A stretch of 10,479 nt of DNA from Larix sibirica. Taxonomy: Eukaryota > Streptophyta > Pinopsida > Pinales > Pinaceae. The notes beneath the pieces were generated by a model that saw only the letters and a list, made by a program, of their open reading frames with translations, was not told the origin of the DNA and did no database searches. Within the stretch, counting starts at the first letter, position 1. Every line of letters begins with the position of its first letter. The stretch lies in the NCBI GenBank assembly GCA_004151065.3, contig NWUY0300001461.1, positions 64,721 through 75,199 of the forward strand. Reading direction: 5' to 3'. Positions 7,649 through 10,479 of the stretch are shown piece by piece. The position numbers and the translations under genes were made by a program.

Positions 7649-8060
7649 ACACTATGACTAAATCAAGAGGTAAAGATGGAAATATTTGTTTCCCCTCAAA
7701 ATGTTGGTAAGCACCACATGCTTTGACATAAGCATAGGTGTCAGCAAAAATGGTAGGCCAATAGTAGCATGCTTTCATGATCTTGTGTGTTGTGGTCTTA
7801 GCTGAAAAATATCCCCCACACAATCTTGTACGAAGTTTCTGCAATAAATATTTGGACTCAAGTGGGTCAACACATCTAATGATAAACCTTTCTAGGTTTC
7901 TCCATCCATGTCTACCCTACACCAAACAAAATCTTGTTGCACGGAGCTTAATAGAATACTTTTTTGTCTTGTCTAAGTTAGCAAGACATGATAAATTCTT
8001 TAAATAAAAACTGAAATCGAAATACCAATCAACCTACTCTAATGAAGACAACAAAGCATT
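7649..8060 (-). pseudogene. Integrase N-terminal zinc-finger region
   Basis: One frame runs from about 8060 with few stops: WYFDFSFYLKNLSCL, KYSIKLRATRFCLV, a TAG, GRHGWRN, FIIRCVDPLES, then LCGGYFSAKTTTHKI, YYWPTIFADTYAYV and KACGAYQHF. This is the HHCC zinc-binding region that precedes the integrase core. The first His of the usual GGH is Tyr and the second Cys of CxxC is Tyr, so zinc binding is lost. A TAG after LDLVIV leads in frame into the core. Confidence 0.85.
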
Positions 8061-8079
8061 TACATGATCGAGCAGTAGT

Positions 8080-8640
8080 GCATGCTCTATGGTGGCTCTC
8101 TCTACAATGTCAATAAACCCTCAACCATCAATTTGGCCAATCCTTGGCCACAAAACAACTTGGTTGGTTTAAGCTCAAGATCATACTCTTGGATATTAGT
8201 GATATGCCCACCTTTCGTTCCATTGAACTTGTGTTGCAATAACATGTCCTTAACGATGGGATGAGGGACATGCCACAATATTTGTGTTCCAAAAATAGTT
8301 TATGAAGTACTTCAGCACTTTAACTAAGGCATAAGCCTACTTCTCCATCGAGGAGTAAGCCAAATCTACCCCTAAACGACCTTGATCGTGAATGTTATTA
8401 GTTGTTCACTTCCTTGCAATTTTTTTGCAATAGAACAATAACCATAGTAAAATTAGAAGCGAAAGAAAATAACTAGAAGTCTTTACCATATTCTGGCCTA
8501 ACCAGAACAGAAGCTTAGCATAGACCTTGTTTAATGTCTGTGAATTCTTTCTTCGCGTCTTTTTCCACTTCTGATTATGATCCTTTTTCAGCATAACAGA
8601 TATAGGCCTTATTATTTTTGCAAAGTTAGGAATAAATCCC
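8080..8640 (-). pseudogene. RT-linked RNase H domain, degenerate
   Basis: This is the ordinary Ty3/gypsy RNase H that follows RT. Pieces lie in different frames: MLKKDHNQKWKK near 8592-8555, then KKEFTDIKQGL, ASVLVRPEYGKDF, LFSFASNFT and VLLQKN; LAYSSMEKQAYALVK-like residues near 8360-8315 with VLKYFINYF; and GGHITNIQEYDLELKPT with GQGLAKLM near 8212-8120. Two or more frameshifts separate these. The position expected to hold the first catalytic acid reads Asn in SNFT. A 62-codon frame (8594-8406) covers the start only and shifts out of the true frame. Confidence 0.8.
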
Positions 8641-8669
8641 CTAATGAAAATTATGCGACTGAAAAAAGA

Positions 8670-9485
8670 CTAAATAGCTTGTTTGGTTTTGCAAAGAGGG
8701 ATTTCCATAATACCCTTCACCCCCTTAGGGTCGATCCTTACCCCTTCTTTCAAGACAATATGTCGCAAAACCTTACCTTCGAAAACTATCAAGACAAACC
8801 TCCTTAAATAAAGAGATATCCCCAATGCCTTACACCTGTCAAAAAAATTGTGTAAGTGCCCAACATGATCACTCTTATCATTATAAAAAACAATAGTATC
8901 ATCTTGATAAACCACTATGAACTTGTACAAATAATTAGAAAAAGTGGAGTCTGTAGCATGCTAGAAGGTAGCCCCAGCGTTCATTAGTCCAAAATGCATC
9001 TGAATATAATCGTAAGTCCCCAAGGGGTGGTAATGGCAGTCTTATACATGTCATATTTGTATAATAATACCTAGTTGTAACTAGAGAATCCATCCAACAT
9101 GGACATCATCCTTGATCCAGTGACAATTTGTAGAACATGCTCCATGCTCGGCAGGGTATAGTTGTCTTTGAGAGATGCAAGGTTAAGATTCCCGAAATCA
9201 ATACAAATATGAATCCCTCCATTATTCTTTCTAACAAGAACAACGTTAGCAACCTAGTTTGAATACCTGGCAGGAATGATAATATAGGCCTCCAAACGTT
9301 TTTGCAACTCTCTCTGTATAAATGAAGCTACCTTGGGGTTCAAATGTCTTTGACACTATCTGAATGGATTTGCATACTTCTTCAATGAGAATGCATGACT
9401 TATCACTTTAGGATCATAGGTCTTTAAATCACCATAATACCATGCAAAGACATCCTTGAATTCCCTCCCCAAGGCTTCTAATTTC
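8670..9485 (-). pseudogene. Reverse transcriptase domain, degenerate
   Basis: RT copies the element RNA into DNA in cytoplasmic particles. In order on the minus strand are: EFKDVFAWYYGDLKTYD near 9463-9410 (N-terminal region), ARYSN then VANVVLVRKNNGG (fingers), ICIDFGNLN, ASLKDNYTLPSMEHVL, the palm motif MLDGFSSYN with its catalytic Asp at about 9094, and TTPWG. After a frameshift near 8990-9010 come HFGLMNAGATF and the catalytic box YQDD at 8909-8898. The thumb follows with DHVGHLHNFFDRCKALGISL and GVRIDPKGVKGIMEIPL. The usual second residue of the box is Leu; here it is Gln. In-frame TAGs interrupt at 9256-9254, 9073-9071 and 8963-8961. An 86-codon open frame (8930-8670) is only the C-terminal part. 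Confidence 0.92.
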
Positions 9486-9925
9486 TTTCATTCTTCGTGC
9501 ATACACCCTTTACCAAGTTGATCCTAAGAGATTGTTCCAAGCCCATATTCACCTCCAATACCTATTCAACCAAATCATATTAGTTAGTCCCTTTAAAAAA
9601 ATCAAGCTTATCAAAAGAATTGTCCAAAGAGATTAGACCTCTAGGAATTCTATTAATGCACAACTGAATCAAAGGAGACTCATCCTTAAGTATCTCATCT
9701 ACCAAATGAGATGAAAACTCATTAATGCAATTAAGAAAATTGAATACTTGCCTTTTGTCTTCAAAAACCTACCAAGAACCAATGTTATCGAGGATAAAGG
9801 GCTAAAATACTACCTCAATCATATACCATGTATGAGGTATACGCATGCATGGTTGAAAACAAACAGCAAATGAAGCAATAGAATATACCATCTAATTATG
9901 GGCCTTGGGGATTGTAGTGATGGAA
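9486..9925 (-). pseudogene. pol connector between extra RNase H and RT
   Basis: A single frame runs through this stretch with about five in-frame stops and no clear frameshift until about 9485. Recognisable pieces are PHTWYMIEVV, LDNIGSW, VFEDKRQVFNFL and NRIPRGLISLDNSFD. Tat-type polyproteins have a connector of this kind leading into RT. The TAG at 9771-9769 sits between GSW and VFED, where relatives have Gln. No enzymatic motif is expected or seen. Confidence 0.6.
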
Positions 9926-10235
9926 ATGCTTGAAAACATTCGATATTGTCCCATATTACGCCCCAATATCTCTTGAGCCTTGGACTCCTTGCCTCATAGA
10001 GTTCCCTTACCTAATTTGCTACAAATTAAAAATCCCTAATAACCTTCAACAACTTCATTCTCGTCTTCTTTCCTTGCTCAAGACCTAACAACAAAGCCTC
10101 ATATTCGTCCATATCGTTAGTAAAATCGAATTCCAAGCAAAAATAAAAAGGAAACAAGTTACCTAAAGGGGAAGTGAAAACTACCCCTACCCCTGCTCCA
10201 GACTTGGACCTTACATCATCATAATGCATAATTCA
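9860..10235 (-). pseudogene. Extra RNase H-like domain (aRNH type), degenerate
   Basis: RNase H cuts the RNA strand of RNA-DNA hybrids during reverse transcription. After the TGA at 10235-10233, the frame reads MHYDDVRSKSGAGVGVVF, with the first catalytic Asp region, then a strand ending FYFCLEFDFTN and the helix DEYEALLLGLE with the catalytic Glu. The third acidic motif, expected after LLKVI, is ruined: it reads RDF and then a TAA at about 10026. Further along are a TAG at 10013-10011, the run WDNIECFQAF, and, after a frameshift near 9930, TTIPKAHN and IASFAVCF. This domain lies on the N-terminal side of RT and is separate from the RT-linked RNase H at 8640-8080. Domain identity is firm; the archaeal-type (aRNH) subclass is from family knowledge. 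Confidence 0.8.
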
Positions 10236-10478
10236 AATACCATCACAAGAAGTGTCAACAACTAACACATGTGGTGTAGCAGATTCCTCAAGTTCATCCA
10301 TCACCATGTATGTTCCAAACTCAGGTTCAGACAACACGAGATACAACGACTCATTGTCCAACTGGTGGGGGATCTTCCATGTTATATAGCATTTTTTTTC
10401 TCTTGGTAAAGTCTTACTTTTCAACCTGGATCCACTAGAATGTTGACATACAATGTAATGTCCCTTGTTAGGAATTTT
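10236..10478 (-). pseudogene. pol linker upstream of the extra RNase H (partial)
   Basis: A frame open from the window edge to a TGA at 10235-10233. It reads continuously into the RNase H-like domain beyond that stop, which replaces a codon that is probably Trp in relatives. The residues (for example LPREKKCYITW and LVLSEPEFGTYM) show no catalytic motif I recognise. The position fits the stretch between protease and RNase H of the polyprotein. An open-frame caller would start it at a TTG at 10424, but that is internal to the polyprotein and not a real start. Confidence 0.6.
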
Positions 10479-10479
10479 A

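Larger units (their letters stand above)
6684..10479 (-). mobile_element. Decayed Ty3/gypsy (Tat-type) LTR retrotransposon, pol region
   Basis: The minus strand carries remnants of a pol polyprotein in the order linker, extra RNase H, connector, reverse transcriptase, RT-linked RNase H, integrase zinc finger, integrase core, GPY/F-type C-terminus. RT followed by integrase is the Ty3/gypsy order (Copia elements have integrase first). The additional RNase H-like domain is characteristic of the plant Tat group. Gag and protease would lie beyond the right edge, and neither LTR was found. Many in-frame stops, at least four frameshifts and lost catalytic residues show the copy cannot make active enzyme. 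It would depend on other copies for any movement and is best treated as a fossil. Confidence 0.9.

Noticed and set aside
7364-8807. Plus-strand open frames of 60-76 codons across the pol region
   Set aside because: They are antisense to clearly recognisable RT, RNase H and integrase sequence on the minus strand.
10425-10440. Cloning-vector polylinker, suggested by GGATCCACTAG
   Set aside because: The similarity ends after 11 bases (next bases AATGTTG) and the surrounding frame reads on as retroelement sequence, so it is chance.

Overview
The window looks like intergenic DNA from a large, repeat-rich plant genome, with no intact protein-coding gene. The plant assignment rests on a degenerate Ty3/gypsy retrotransposon of a plant type on the minus strand, a tRNA-like SINE candidate, and long decayed AT-rich repeat tracts. 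A conifer-like genome would fit the depth of decay and the repeat density, but that is a guess. Two single-N positions (608 and 2567) show that the left part is a draft assembly across a hard repeat.

Layout. Positions 1-5123 hold a degenerate minisatellite-like array. Its basic unit is about 29 bp, and its best preserved copies place a 17-nt odd palindrome (ATGTCACATTGTGACAT) at each monomer junction. The monomers are grouped into larger modules: related blocks of about 540-660 bp starting near 541, 2695, 3917 and 4574, a pair at offset 1410 (131-475 and 1541-1909), and a weaker pair about 540 bp apart (1200-1540 and 1738-2095). Positions 1-122 and 2445-2566 are identical, which stands out against the divergence elsewhere. 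At 5103-5580 the same monomer runs in the opposite orientation. Positions 5580-6005 are AT-rich with no gene. A SINE candidate with A-box and B-box lies at about 6006-6240. Positions 6241-6683 hold no recognisable gene.

From 6684 to the right edge, the minus strand carries decayed pol of a Ty3/gypsy element of the Tat type. In the element's reading direction (right to left) the order is: a linker open to the window edge (10478-10236), an extra RNase H-like domain (10235-9860), a connector (9925-9486), reverse transcriptase (9485-8670), the ordinary RT-linked RNase H (8640-8080), the integrase zinc-finger region (8060-7649), and the integrase core plus GPY/F-type C-terminus (7648-6682). Frameshifts, many in-frame stops and lost catalytic residues make it inactive. 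Several stops are TAG where the family normally has Gln, which fits CAG-to-TAG decay at methylated CHG sites.

How the parts may relate. The minisatellite lies on the 3' side of pol in the element's orientation. In Tat/Ogre-type elements the 3' untranslated region is known to carry tandem repeats and to seed satellites. The array may therefore be an expanded remnant of such a 3' UTR, but no LTR or polypurine tract was identified to prove the link.
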